A stretch of 64,000 nt of DNA, from positions 504,501 through 568,500 of the forward strand of contig JAJOZX010000198.1 of the NCBI GenBank assembly GCA_023014485.1, given 5' to 3'. The first letter of the stretch is position 1, and every line of letters begins with the position of its first letter. The notes under the pieces are model-generated. The model worked only from the letters and a program-made list of their open reading frames with translations. It did no database searches and had not been told where the DNA came from. The stretch comes from Bathynomus jamesi. Taxonomy: Eukaryota; Arthropoda; Malacostraca; Isopoda; Cirolanidae. Made by a program: the position numbers and the translations under genes. Shown here in pieces: positions 1 to 10,649 of this stretch.

Positions 1-189
1 ATATGAATTTGTTACAAACGCATATATGTTTATACATTTGACTCCCCTTAATTATATAAATAAAAATAATAATACGATATTTACATGTAAGCCTAACCTG
101 AGCCGTTATATTTGCAATTACAACAAAAAGTTGTCTACTACTCTATAAGAATTGCTTATATCTCTTTTTAACTATTCCACGAATATGAC

Positions 190-356
190 AGCTCCCGTAG
201 TGCAATGGTTAACACCGTTTCCTTATAACGGTCCAACCTGAAGTCGGGGTCGGACTCCCGATAGCGCTGATAATGATAATGCCGGCGTAAACTCATGGGA
301 CGGCATTAGTCTGCCCTGAGCTCTTTTCTAGTTTCTGGCGCTCCTGAGTCTGATTA
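190..356 (+). repeat. tRNA-related SINE copy
   Basis: The 5' part reads like a degenerate tRNA head (box A-like GTAGTGCAATGGTTAAC, box B-like GGGGTCGGACTCCC), followed by a body with GCCCTGAGC and TTTCTGGCGCTCCTGAG. A reverse-oriented relative at 23694-23850 shares the TTTCCTTATAA head segment and the GCGCT/TTTCTGGC body words. That repetition supports a SINE rather than a functional tRNA gene. The ends are not sharply defined and I see no clear target-site duplication. Confidence 0.55.
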
Positions 357-1084
357 TTATTCCACAATCTGATGTTTCCCCGAGCAAATACATCTTTTTA
401 CCTTCTTTCCTTCAGATATGAAATAAGTTATTATATTTGCTCATTTATGGTGAAGAATTTAATCTTCTGTCTTAATTAAAAATGGGGTAGGCTTACCTTG
501 AAGAACTTTGAAATTTTTATAGCAATTCTGTCTGTCTTATTCGAACGAATGAATATAATTATAATAATAATAATTCCAAATAAGCTTTCTTTAATTAAGG
601 AAACAAAATATCAAGTGCATATCTCTTACCTCCGAGATTAATTCTAATTATCATCACGCATTAATATAATTTATATTCTGTCTGTGAAAAACACATTTAA
701 TTATATGCATTGATATTCGTTTCTCCAGAGATTATATTTCTTCTTCTTCTTTGTTACTATGGAAAATCATGTAATTTGAGTCGTTGTGGATTTTCATGGG
801 ATTTCCTAAAAGATATATTTAAGCTCTATTTTCATCTTTCATCTATACGTGTGTTATGCGTGCATATTATGCCGATTTCTTTGTACGTTTTTTGGAGAAG
901 GGAGAAAATATTTCTACTTTTTATTATAATTTTATTTCATCTTCATCACTTAACATACAAATAATGAAAATAAAAGACGACATTTTGTTAGAGATAATTT
1001 TAATTTCAGGGGAGCATTGAAAACACCCATTACAGATCACTTTAAAGTTTGCTGAAACTAGTAGTATAGGTGCATACAGTCTTA
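357..1084. other. No gene seen; AT-rich
   Basis: AT-rich sequence with short TAA repeats near 560. Short open frames here have no recognisable motif and look like chance openings. Confidence 0.6.
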
Positions 1085-1210
1085 CACAGGTTTGAAGGGT
1101 TAGTGGGTTTATGAGGGAGGGATATGACGTCACGGGCGGAATAATACGTTTCTCACCCATGACGTCATACCCTTTCCCTCTAATCCACCCAAACCCCAAA
1201 CCCGTCAAAC
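1085..1210. repeat. Imperfect palindrome with paired TGACGTCA sites
   Basis: Left arm about 1089-1136 and right arm about 1156-1207 are imperfect reverse complements (GGTTTGAAGGGTTAGTGGG against CCCAAACCCC...GTCAAACC). Each arm carries one perfect TGACGTCA octamer, at 1125-1132 and 1160-1167. The structure is that of a small foldback repeat. TGACGTCA is the CREB/ATF consensus, but nothing here links it to a gene. Confidence 0.6.
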
Positions 1211-1918
1211 CATGTTGCCTAAAGTAAAACTTAAAACGATTTAAAAAACTGTTAAAACGATTAATGTTTCGCAAATCAATTTATGTCGACTTTCGGGCTC
1301 GTATCCAATGGATCCTTCTCGAGAAAGCCTGCATGGATGCGTGGATAACCCTGATTTATAAAATAAATAAATAAGTATATTTTAATGCAATAATGAAATC
1401 GATAATTATATCCTTTTTCAGAGAAGTCTTATAATAAATTTTCAAAAAACTGTTTCCGTGCTGGGCGTTTTGATTTCTGAATTCGGCGAAAGGCGATCAA
1501 AGCTCCGAGGTGTAACCTTAATTCCGGCAATAAAGAGAATTAATTAGACATTGCTATTGTCTATTCGAGTATTATCGAACGATTATATTCCACGGATGCA
1601 AATGATCTTCCCGAATTGGTGATAATTCAAACAGGAAATTCAATGGGAAGCGATTCAAGTCATTTATGAAGCAATTTCATATCCGACGAGGGAGATGCGT
1701 GCGTGCGAAATCAGGAAACTTCTCTGAAGCGTTCCCTTTTTTACTCCTCTTTCGCTCTCTTTGCCCTTGCCCTTTATAAATGAGTTTTCGTTATATCGTG
1801 TTTTCAAATTCTTTTTCTTATTCTTAACGTGTAATTCTGACTTTTATAAAATTTTATTCATACAGTGGTTTTCGCTCTTTTGACTTCCAAATGCAACGAG
1901 ATGAAACTGAATCTTAAG

Positions 1919-1919
<1 letters not shown>
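1211..1919. other. No gene seen
   Basis: Unremarkable AT-rich DNA without a coding signature, repeat boundary or RNA-like fold that I can support. Confidence 0.55.

Positions 1920-1953
<34 letters not shown>
1920..1953. repeat. (TA)n microsatellite
   Basis: Uninterrupted alternating TA immediately left of the tRNA-bearing palindrome. Confidence 0.95.
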
Positions 1954-1956
<3 letters not shown>

Positions 1957-2025
1957 GTAAAGAACGACGCTAGTTAGAAGAGTGTCCGCACAAGAGGAGA
2001 GGAGAAAAGGAGCAATGAAAAATGA

Positions 2026-2097
2026 GGCACCTCCCGGGAATCGAACCCGGGATCATCCGATTGCCGGTCAGATATGCTAACCATTACACCAAGAGCA
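2026..2097 (-). tRNA. tRNA-like sequence, left arm (possible pseudo-tRNA)
   Basis: Read on the minus strand this 72-base block has a tRNA layout: D-arm-like GTGTAATGGTTAGC, a five-base anticodon stem TCTGA/TCGGA, and a perfect T arm CCGGG-TTCGATT-CCCGG. The loop is CCGGCAA, which would give anticodon GGC (Ala), but position 33 is C where U is nearly universal, and the acceptor stem has two mismatches. I therefore treat it as tRNA-derived, not as a proven functional gene. A second copy lies inverted in the other arm of the palindrome. Confidence 0.4.
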
Positions 2098-2266
2098 TCC
2101 ACGAATCAAACCTCGTAATTCTCCCACGTACCTACGAGCGGAATCAAATACCTTTTGAGGGGGCACCTTCTCATGCCGGATAGATATACATTTTAACTGC
2201 AAACGACAGTTGCATTTGATTCCGCTCGTAGGTACATGGGAGGATTACGAGGTTTGATTCGTGGAG

Positions 2267-2337
2267 GCTCTTAGTGTAATAGTTAGCATATCTGACCGGC
2301 AATCGGATGATCCCGGGTTTGATTCCCGGGAGGTGCC
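2267..2337 (+). tRNA. tRNA-like sequence, right arm (pseudo-tRNA)
   Basis: Inverted partner of the copy at 2026-2097, with the same anticodon-arm sequence. It differs in the D arm (GTAATAGTTAGC) and T loop (TTTGATT instead of TTCGATT). The loss of the box B C makes it the more decayed of the two. Confidence 0.35.
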
Positions 2338-2493
2338 TTATTTTTCATTGCTCGTTTTCTTCTCTCCTCTTGTTCGGACACTCTTCTAACAAACGTCGTT
2401 CTTTACATTATTATACCCTGTGTCGTTTGCAGTTAATATATATATATATATATATATATTATACATATATATATATATATACACATACACATA

Positions 2494-3266
2494 CACAGTG
2501 CGTTCGAAAAGTCTCTCCGCAATCAACGTGCTGCAGCCAGTATATGCGCACTAAGCCGGTTTCAGCCGGTTTAAACTCGATCGTGTCAGTACTGTGACAG
2601 AGTTGGGATCGTAGCAATAGTGTGTGTTGATAGCTTGGTAAAAAATTCATGAAACACTATTCATGAAACACGATTGCACGACCAGAAAATCGGCGTTTGG
2701 GTGGCAATATCAAGAAAGCGAATTGTCGGTCCCATTTTCTTTGAGAACACGATAAATGCTGAACGATACTGTTCAGAAATTCTGTATCCATTTATTGGAC
2801 AGCTAAACGAAATGGAAATACTGAATGCATACTTCCAGCAAGATGGTGCCACGGCACACACTGCTTACCTTTCGATGGAGCTACTGCATGATGTGTTTGG
2901 GGATCGCATAATTTCAACGGGGCTTTGGCCTCCACGATTCCCAGACCTTACGCCGCCCGACTATTTTTTGTGGGGAGCAGCAAAAGGTGTTTATAAAGAC
3001 CGCTCGAAAACAATTCAGAACTTAAAAACCGCAATATCCACCTACATTGCTTCAATATCAACCAACACTTTAAAAAAAGTGTTTGACAACAAGTGTAGAC
3101 GAGTTGCTCTGTGCCTGCAAAATGGTGGAAAACACTTTCAACACATGCTGTAAAATCAAAAGGTTATGTAATAAAATCACTAAATCATGGTTGAATGAAA
3201 AATTGTAGTTTTTCAATTTCCTATGCGTTTAACATAGCACTGCGGAGAGACTTTTCGAACACTGTG
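2494..3266 (+). mobile_element. mariner-like element, internally deleted
   Basis: Terminal inverted repeats of about 29 bp (left CACAGTGCGTTCGAAAAG, right its complement ending at 3266) are flanked on both sides by TA, the Tc1/mariner target duplication. The element is only about 773 bp because the 5' half of the transposase is missing. At the break, around 2648-2672, a 12-13 bp word (ATTCATGAAACAC) occurs twice in tandem, which suggests deletion between short direct repeats. Confidence 0.85.
2674..3153 (+). pseudogene. mariner-like transposase, C-terminal part
   Basis: An open frame of 159 codons matches the C-terminal catalytic half of IS630/Tc1/mariner transposases. QQDGATAHTAY carries the second catalytic Asp and PDLTPPDYFLWG the third, with about 38 residues between them. 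That is longer than the classical mariner spacing of 34 and near the DD37D-DD39D groups. The N-terminal helix-turn-helix region and first catalytic Asp are absent, so it cannot make an active enzyme. It lies within terminal repeats that still look complete, so it could be mobilised in trans. Confidence 0.8.
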
Positions 3267-3283
3267 TATATATATATATATAT

Positions 3284-3320
<37 letters not shown>
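3267..3320. repeat. (TA)n/(CA)n microsatellite
   Basis: Interrupted TA tract followed by (CA)n between two mariner-like remnants. Confidence 0.9.
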
Positions 3321-3321
<1 letters not shown>

Positions 3322-4221
3322 GAGGTGTGTTTAAAAAGTTCCCGAACTGGTTATGCTGCTCGCGCAACACATGACGCGCATGCGCGTCATTTGATGCTTG
3401 TTGTAGTGTGACTCATTCTGTATCCAAAGACGGTTACCGCTTGTTGATATCGTATTTTGTTCTCTCGATATTTATTGTTTTGTGAAGTAATTTTGTGTGC
3501 TTTGTCGCATTTTGTGCATTTGAATAATGGCTACTGTCGCGCACTTCCATTGCGATGACTGCTGTTTTGTTTCAACGTCATACCCGTACACCCACGTCTC
3601 GTTACCCGTAACGATGTTTCTGAGAAAATTTTCATCAAGATTGGCACGTTGAAGGAGGTCTTGAGACACAACAACACGTTGCTCTTTCTGCTCGGTAGTC
3701 AAGAGTCGTGGCACAAATTTGGTTGACACACGACGCATCCCCAAATTCTCTCCGCGTATCGTGTGGCATGATCCTATCGAAATGTCCATTTCGTCTGCGA
3801 CTTCCCGACTGTCGGTCTACAGTTTATTTCACAAACACAAGCAACAGTGTCATTAGTTCTTGAACTGGAAGGTCGTCCCACCCTTGCTTGTATCGTCCTC
3901 CGTCGACGTTCGGCCTTCCTTAAAGCGCTTGTGCCACTCAAAAGTGGTTGTCCAACTTAAGGCGTCATTGCCAAATGCTGTGTTCAGCATGGCATGAGTT
4001 TCAGAAGCAGTCTTGCCCAGCTTAACGCAAAATTTTATGCACACACGTTGTTCTTCAACAATAGCCATTATTGAAATGCACAAAATGCGAGAAAACACAC
4101 AAATGACTTCACAAAACAGTACATATCGAGCGAACAAAATATGATATCAACAAGCGGTAACCGTCTTTGGACACAGACTGAATCACATTACAACATGCAT
4201 CCCATGACGCGCATGCGCGTC

Positions 4222-4224
<3 letters not shown>
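3321..4224 (-). mobile_element. mariner-like element with long inverted arms, truncated
   Basis: Segments about 3374-3490 and 4085-4222 are inverted copies of each other (shared words GACGCGCATGCGCGTC and AAGACGGTTACCGCTTGTTG). They enclose a minus-strand transposase remnant. The left outer end AGGTGTGTTTAAAAAGTTCC resembles a mariner terminus. Its right-hand counterpart has been replaced by a (GA)n tract, so the element is incomplete. Confidence 0.7.
3472..4137 (-). pseudogene. SETMAR-like mariner transposase, N-terminal part
   Basis: Two minus-strand frames (4137-3853 and 3789-3472) give a mariner N-terminal helix-turn-helix domain (EQRVCIKFCVKLGKTASET, then TTFEWHKRFKEGRTSTEDD) and then the region of the first catalytic Asp (VTGNETWVYGYDVETKQQ). 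A frameshift lies between them. The sequence stops after the first catalytic motif, so the second and third catalytic residues are missing. This is a dead copy. Confidence 0.75.

Positions 4225-4271
<47 letters not shown>
4225..4271. repeat. (GA)n microsatellite
   Basis: Pure GA repeat replacing the right end of the preceding mariner. Confidence 0.95.
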
Positions 4272-4275
<4 letters not shown>

Positions 4276-4459
4276 TTAAGGCCACAAAAAATGTCATATT
4301 TATCAGCCTATATAAATAATATAAGGAAGGTAAATGAATTAATATTAAATAAAGGGGAAAGAGGAAATGTAACATTTTATTGAGGTTTATATCGAATAGC
4401 AATATAGAAGTCAAAAGAATTACTTTCTGTGTGTCTGTTTCTTACTTTAATCGCATGAG

Positions 4460-5240
4460 CATATACCTTTGACACTGAGGGCACAAGTTTTTGAAGAAAT
4501 GTTTTTTGAAATCTCTTGTCAGATCCTTTCTAGGGCATTCTTTAATGCTTGAAGATTGATTGACTTCGATTTTGGCCATTTCTCGTTTTTCGGTTCTTCC
4601 ATAAAGTTTTAAGTGGATTAAGATCTAAGCTCTGAGGAGACCACTCTTCATATTCTTAGGTTTCGAAGTATGTGTTTATAATCAAGATAATTAGAGGTAT
4701 TAAATCTGTTTTGTATCTTTATCATGCTTAAAAACGAAGTCTCGTCCAGTCAGGCTATTGTCCAATCAGGTACTGTTTGTCTGACTCGGATCTTGTGATA
4801 ATGATAATTTTTTCATTAACCACCTGGTTTTACTATATCACCAACTCCATTTGTTGAACCACCTCCGCCTCTTCACCCCCTGATCATTATTGATCTTCCT
4901 CCATGCTTAACTGTCCCTACGACATACTCCTTTATACATTTTTCATGATGCTTGTTGCTCACTTCTTTATACATTTTATTGACGTCTCCTGACAAATGTT
5001 CTTATTGAGTTATTGAATCTTGTTTAATGTTTCTTTGTAGATCCTAATCGTTTTTCAATGTTTGTTAAGTATTTGCATTTTCTTTGCAGCAACTTAGCAT
5101 TTTTGGCCAAATTCGACTAAACGCTTAATTACATTTTTGTTGCTCGCATGAACTGCATGATGTTCCCACACTTCAGCATCGATTTGCGAGGTTGTTTTGA
5201 AGCGAAGGACCATTATGTTCTTCTGATAATTGAATACTTA
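4460..5240 (-). pseudogene. Tc1/Tc3-like transposase remnant
   Basis: No long frame survives, but short stretches on the minus strand match Tc1-type transposases in the right order: VKHGGRSIMI (beta-strand region), FKHDKDTKQI (second Asp motif, usually QQDNDPKHT) and PQSLDLNPLKTLW (third motif, usually SPDLNPIENLW). The last motif has D-L-N-P retained but the catalytic Glu region altered. Stops and frameshifts are numerous. I did not find terminal repeats, so the limits are approximate. Confidence 0.6.
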
Positions 5241-5969
5241 CGCTTAGATGTCTTTCTTGTCTTTCAATTCACTCCGAACTACCTTTAATTTGACAGTTCT
5301 TTCCACAGCGCCCTTTAATACATTCATTGATCTTTTAATTTCTATCAAGGTTTTATCTTCCTACCTTAAAATCATTACTTTTGCTCTTTTTTCTTTGCTT
5401 AATTTGCAGTTCGTTCTTTTTCTCCTTTACACGAATCATTTTATAGATTTTTATGGCATAATGCTGAAGGAGTTGTTTCATTAGCTAAGAAAAGGTAAAA
5501 ATTAATTAAAGCACCGTAAACATCTAATGTTATTATGTTTATTACATTTAAATCAAATTATCAGTTTAAAGTATTTCTGAGTGCAAATAATAAACACAAT
5601 CACAGAGGATTGAATGACTTTCTCCGTTTCAAAACATTTTCTCAATGTTCAGAGAGAGTTTATCTCTTGACAACCTGTTGCGTTTGTTATATTAGAGTTA
5701 GTCTTATTTTACGTAGTATACCCAAATACGTCCCAGCATATCTGGAGACTACAGTCTCAGTATATTATAGAATGGTCACTTTGTCCTCAGTCCATAAACT
5801 TCTCAAACACGTCCCTAACAAGCCGAATGTGGCAGGTTACGAGGTCGAGAGAAGAATGCAAAGCAGCTGCGTTCTTCGTAAAATCCGAATAATGAAGAGG
5901 AATAACAATGAAGGACGATTTATTGCATGGACGCTCAGAAACATTATATATACATACACAAACACACAA
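5241..5969. other. No supportable gene
   Basis: A 168-codon open frame runs through here into the GT repeat, but it has no recognisable domain and its C-terminus is Cys-Val translated from (GT)n. I regard it as chance. Confidence 0.5.
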
Positions 5970-5970
5970 A

Positions 5971-5971
<1 letters not shown>

Positions 5972-6005
<34 letters not shown>
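5972..6005. repeat. (GT)n microsatellite
   Basis: Pure GT repeat. Confidence 0.95.
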
Positions 6006-6008
<3 letters not shown>

Positions 6009-6359
6009 TCGCCAATTTCTAAAATGCCTTCATTAAAGTAGATACAAATGATTACGATTTAATTTAATTACAGAATATCAGTTGCAGGCTTAAGACTCAT
6101 TAATAAGCAATTAATAAGTGGGTATTAGAATTTTGAGCAAGAGTCAACAGCACAATAATAGGCCCTTCAATAACATTTAATACGCAGTTTCATTTGTGAG
6201 AGGCTAATTATGCAGTTCTGTTTCGTTGAAAAGATAAATAGCGGAAGAATATTTAATTTCTCCTTATTTGAAAGTTTTTAAAAAATTAAATTCAATGATA
6301 TGTGACAGTTTAAGTATTATTGAACTTACTGGCTTGAATCTGCATGTATAACTTTGTTT

Positions 6360-6705
6360 TATAAGAGACTATATGATTAAATCAACATTGTTTTATAGGA
6401 GAATATATGATTAATTCAACATTGTTATATAGGAGAATATATGATTAAAGCAACATTGCTTTATAGCCTATAAAGCAATGTTGCTTTAATCATATATTAT
6501 CCTATAAAACAATGTTGAATTAATCATATATTCTCCTATAAAACAATGTTGATTTAATCATATATTCTCCTATAAAGCAATGTTCCTTTAATCATATATT
6601 CTCCTATAAATTATAGGAGAATATATGATTAAAGGAACATTGCTTTATAGGAGAATATATGATTAAAGCAACATTGCTTTATGAGAGAATATATTAAAGC
6701 AATAT
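6360..6705. repeat. Array of 34-37 bp units in alternating orientation
   Basis: Ten copies of a unit like GGAGAATATATGATTAAAG + CAACATTGCTTTATA are arranged three forward, four reverse, three forward. The distinguishing bases of each unit (AATCAA, ATTCAA, AAGCAA, AAGGAA) are mirrored across the two orientation switches near 6468 and 6607. The array is therefore two nested palindromes, not randomly oriented repeats. No protein is implied. Confidence 0.9.
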
Positions 6706-7442
6706 CTCCTTGGTAGGATAAGCCATAATATTGGTTTAAACTGAGCTACAATGACCTGTATATTACAGTGTATAAAGACATTGTTTTGGGATGTCTTCCG
6801 TAGCGACAGGGAATCTCAACCTAAAATATCCACTTCAAGGTTTTTATACTCATCTCAAAATACATTCTGAGAAATAGGAGTCAAACAGAATATGGAGTTT
6901 GAACCAATCGCAAATTTAAATTGATTTTTTCCAGTACCAATTATGAATTTCCATTTTACGTAAGTACAAATGGTTTGGTGTATACATCAAATTTTACCGG
7001 TAACTGAGAGCTCTCCATTTATGAAGATTGAAATAACATAAGTCTAGACAAATAGCCCCTTAAAAATTATCAGATATCCTCCTTGAAATCCTACAAAAAG
7101 AAGCTGATTTTAGTTTTATACTAAAGTCAGAAAAAGCAAAGAAAATAAATTTCGAAAACAAATTTTGGGGTTTCCAAACAAAAACACTTACAATCTTTTT
7201 TTTTTCCCAGTCGGTACGCACTCCTTAACAGTCGTTATCACTGACATTTTATAGGAGTCGGTTTTGGATCATTTAAGGTATAATAACAGGTTTGATGAAG
7301 CTCGTGATGATGCCTCGTAAATTGATTGATTTGGGAAGATGGTATCACACGTAAGACTTACTTGCCTTCTTGTAAACATTTTTAAAGAAAACTTTAGATT
7401 TACTGTATTAGGTAACTTTCTGAGTTCACAATTGAAACGTTT

Positions 7443-7443
<1 letters not shown>
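6706..7443. other. No gene seen
   Basis: AT-rich DNA without coding, RNA or repeat structure that I can support. Confidence 0.55.

Positions 7444-7481
<38 letters not shown>
7444..7481. repeat. (TA)n microsatellite
   Basis: TA tract left of the hairpin repeat. Confidence 0.95.
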
Positions 7482-7484
<3 letters not shown>

Positions 7485-7499
7485 ATGAATTTCACACTT

Positions 7500-7649
7500 A
7501 AACAGATGAAATTAATGTTGCACACCCACAGAGAAAAATACAAAGCGATTCCAAGAGCTTTCGTGTAATTTACAACACCTCGTCAGGGAATGACGATATT
7601 TTGTAAATTACATGAGAGGCCTTGGATTCGCTTTTTATTTTTCTTGTGA

Positions 7650-7655
<6 letters not shown>
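7500..7655. repeat. Hairpin repeat with hammerhead-like core
   Basis: Two arms (about 7525-7580 and 7590-7648) are imperfect inverted copies (AAAAATACAAAGCGATTCCAAG against CTTGGATTCGCTTTTTATTTTT). On the minus strand the left arm reads CTGACGA, a short stem-loop, then CGAAAGC, which matches the CUGANGA...GAAA core of hammerhead ribozymes. The stem II pairing is imperfect (one bulged G). (TA)n tracts flank it. A structurally similar foldback lies at 24434-24802. Confidence 0.5.

Positions 7656-7701
<46 letters not shown>
7653..7701. repeat. (TA)n microsatellite
   Basis: TA tract between the hairpin repeat and a SINE. Confidence 0.95.
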
Positions 7702-7703
<2 letters not shown>

Positions 7704-7885
7704 ACACATGGCATCCGGGAGCTTAGTGGTTACAGTGGCAGACTTCGAGTGATGTGGGGCTGGTTCACTCCCGGCCACTGACATCAACCATTTACTCTGT
7801 TTCAGCAATGGCTTAGGTGACCCTTGGGGCGGGGCACGCCCACTCCTACATTGTGTGGAAATGAGCATCTTGGATGTTACCTTAC
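7702..7885 (+). repeat. tRNA-related SINE copy
   Basis: Head with box A-like GAGCTTAGTGGTTA and box B-like GGCTGGTTCACTCCC at tRNA spacing. The body is not shared with the SINE at 190, and the copy ends in a CTTACCTTAC tail before (TA)n. Probably a second SINE type. Confidence 0.5.
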
Positions 7886-7904
7886 CTTACATATATATAT
7901 ATAT

Positions 7905-10582
7905 TAGGGTGGCCCTTATTTTACAAATTTTGAATTTTCTGTGTTGCACCCCTTGAATTGGTTTGATTCCATGTAAAACTGCGGCACATGAAATAGGAAA
8001 GAATTTGAAGAATTTTTAGAGGTAGCTCAATGTTCTCAAATCCTATTTATTTATTTTTTTTATTATATTTAATTAATTTTAATTTTATTATTATATTTAA
8101 TCCTATTTGTTTCATTTCAGAAAAAGTATGGCTTCTAGTATAATACCAAATACGCGCTCTAAAACTGATGTTTATCTACTTGGAAGTGAAATTACTGAAA
8201 TTATTGGATCCAAGCTACCATCAATCAGACAAGCTCTTGGTGTTTTTCTCTATCGCCACAATAAAAAAAAGAAACTAAACGAGATGCGTCAACATATGTA
8301 ATTCAGAAAATTCTGCCATTCTGGGAGAAAGCTGGAATACCGACCAAAGAAGTACATCATTGCAAGGAAAAGCTTGAGGAAGTGTTCGAAAATTGGGGGC
8401 TGCTGAAAAAGAACAAGGGACGAATATCAGCTACTCAGAAGTCTAATGAAGAGAAGTTTATTAGTGCGCGCGATGGTCTTTTCGACACTGCACATGCGGA
8501 CGCCTAAACCCTTTCAATCCTGTTGGGACATAAAGAAAAATTAATGTATGTGCATTTTGCAAAAGTAGGCTTGAAAGGGCTAAAGAGAATTACTATCCCC
8601 AAGGATCGTGAATTTTTGATAGCTCACCGAGAAAAGGGGCGACGCGGCTGCATGACTGGGTTTGATGTCAGTCTGCACAAGAAAGAACAGAGAGCTGCTA
8701 AGAGAAAAATGGAAGAGGATCAAAGTCGCACACGTGAAACTTCAAGGGTTATTGCTTAGCTTTATATAAAATCTAATGCTGTCATTTATTATTCACATGG
8801 TTCTATATATTTCACTATATATACATTATTCTATTCTTTTCTGTTCTGTTCTATATTATTCTGTTCTACATATACATTATTTTCATGGTTCTATACATTT
8901 ATTTACTGCTGATTTTACTTCATAAAAGGCCAAAACTAATCTGGTCCTTCTTTTCCTTTCACAGAAGAAGGCGCTACTAAAGTAATGAAGGCTTCATCAA
9001 GCAGTGAATCAGATCCTGAAGTCAAACCCGAAGAGCCTGAGTGGACTGCTGAGCCAGGACCTAGCACAAGCGATCAGCCTCGTCAGCGTGGTCGAAAGAT
9101 GGTCACTACCTCAACCTTATCTGCTGTTCTCGACCGATAATGTCACAGATTTCGCACTCAACCGGCAGACAATTCAGCGTTCTCGTCAACAACACCGAGA
9201 GACAATGTTTCATCTACTCAAAGAAACTTTTCAGGCGGAAGGTCCTCTCGTAGTGCATTGGGACAGAAAAATACTGCTCAATATTACTGGAAAAGAGTAT
9301 TTTGATCGTCTGCCAGTTCTCGTCTCAGGAAGCGGTATCTCTCAATTACTAACAGTGGCGAAACTACCTTCTGCAACTGGACAAGCTCAATCTACTGCAG
9401 TCTGTAATGCACTCAGAGAGTGGGGAATAGAAGAAAAGGTTCAAGGTATGAGTTTCGACACAACTAGCTCGAACACAGGAAGAATAAATGGCGCTTGTAT
9501 CTTCATTGAGCAGAATCTCGGACGCAACCTTCTCTTCTTCGCCTGCCGTCACCATATTTACGAGCTTGTAATAGCAGCGGTTTTAAAACGTTGTATGGGA
9601 GAGTTGAGTGCCCCCGAAGTACCCCTCTTCAAACGATTTGCAGCTAAGTGGCAATGTCTTGACAAACAAAATTTCCAGGACGGTTTCACCGATCCCTTCT
9701 CAGAGGAGAAAGAGGAGCTTTTGATATTCATCAACTCACAGCTTTCTGAAGCTCAACCGAGAAACGACTATAGAGAGCTGCTGGAGCTGGCAAGCATCTT
9801 CCTCGGAGCAATGCCAGTAAAAGGGACCCGTTTTATGACTCCAGGGTCCATGCACCATGCCCGTTGGATGTCAAAAGTCATCTACAGTCTGAAAGTATGG
9901 ATGTTTCGTGGTCAGTTCCACCTCTCTTCTCGCGAGGAGAAGGGTCTACGGGATATCTGCCTTTTTGCAGTACGTCTCTACATTAATTAAAGCCTGGATC
10001 ACTTGTCCCAGCGCACCCTGTGCTCCAGCAAATGATCTTCAGTTCCTCAAAGATTTGCTGGTTACTCGTCAATACATCCAGGCATTTCACAAGTCGCCTC
10101 AGCCAAAATGTCCAACCATCTCTGGTACCTTTTGGAAGAAATGGTTGCTCTGGCCTTTTTTGATGACAAGACCTTGGCTTCGACAAAGATTCAGATGATT
10201 CACGCGCTGAATGCTAACAGTAGTGCGGAGGACGATGAAGCACTCACCCTAAAAAGTTCAAGTTGATCTGAAAACTTTCGGAGATAAGTCACTACAGGAT
10301 TTCGTCACCAACAGATCCCGCACTCTATTCACAAAGTTTAATCTATCGGAACACTTTCTCAAGGAAGATCCAACAACCTGGAGTGAACTGGAGGAGTACA
10401 AACGAGCGAAAGAGAAGGTGAGAGAGCCATCAACGTTGTGAATGACTATGCAGAGAGAGCGGTTGCTCTCATTCAAGAATACAGCAGTCATCTTACGAAG
10501 GCTGAAGAACAGTTACAACTACTTTGAAGGTTGCGATGTAAAAATTTTCAAACAAATTTTTTTGCCCTATATGAAGGCCACC

Positions 10583-10585
<3 letters not shown>
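7905..10585 (+). mobile_element. hAT-like element A (decayed)
   Basis: The left end TAGGGTGGCCC and right end GGCCACCCTA are inverted copies, and both abut (TA)n, so an 8-bp ATATATAT duplication is possible but not provable. Between them lies a degenerate gene of the same family as elements B and C. The termini match those of element B over TAGKGTGGCCC. Frameshifts and stops make it non-autonomous. Confidence 0.8.
8128..10528 (+). pseudogene. hAT-like transposase family protein, broken copy A
   Basis: The first coding block starts at ATG 8128, eight bases after an acceptor-like TTTCATTTCAG. It aligns with the N-terminus of the proteins in elements B and C (SKTDVYLLG, GSKLPS). A probable intron lies at about 8748-8963 (acceptor TTCCTTTCACAG), followed by an acidic, Ser-rich linker and then the longest open block, 9004-9990. 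That block holds VVHWDRK, SFDTTSSNTG, CRHHIYEL and HHARWMSK. The conserved C-terminal AERAVALI motif survives in another frame near 10455. Several frameshifts separate the pieces. The role would be DNA transposition in the nucleus, but this copy is inactive. Confidence 0.75.
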
Positions 10586-10641
<56 letters not shown>

Positions 10642-10649
10642 CACACACA
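10586..10649. repeat. (TA)n/(CA)n microsatellite
   Basis: TA tract running into CA repeats between element A and the foldback mariner. Confidence 0.95.

Larger units (their letters stand above)
1955..2410. repeat. Large palindrome with a tRNA-like sequence in each arm
   Basis: Arms of roughly 195 bp (about 1955-2150 and 2218-2410) are near-perfect reverse complements around a spacer of about 65 bp. The outer ends share TGTAAAGAACGACG / CGTCGTTCTTTACA. Each arm contains a tRNA-like block and the sequence TACGAGCGGAATCAAA or its complement. It is bordered by (TA)n on both sides. The arms differ by a few substitutions, so the inversion is not brand new. It could be a foldback element that captured a tRNA or the inverted duplication of a tRNA-derived repeat. 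Confidence 0.8.

Noticed and set aside
924..1274. 116-codon minus-strand frame
   Set aside because: It runs straight through the TGACGTCA palindrome and has no recognisable domain; treated as chance.
2026..2337. Functional tRNA genes
   Set aside because: C at position 33 and acceptor mismatches in both copies; kept only as tRNA-like sequences.
5535..6041. 168-codon open frame
   Set aside because: No motif, unusual composition, and its end is translated from a (GT)n repeat.
6360..6705. CRISPR-like array
   Set aside because: Units alternate in orientation and touch each other without unique spacers; the context is eukaryotic.
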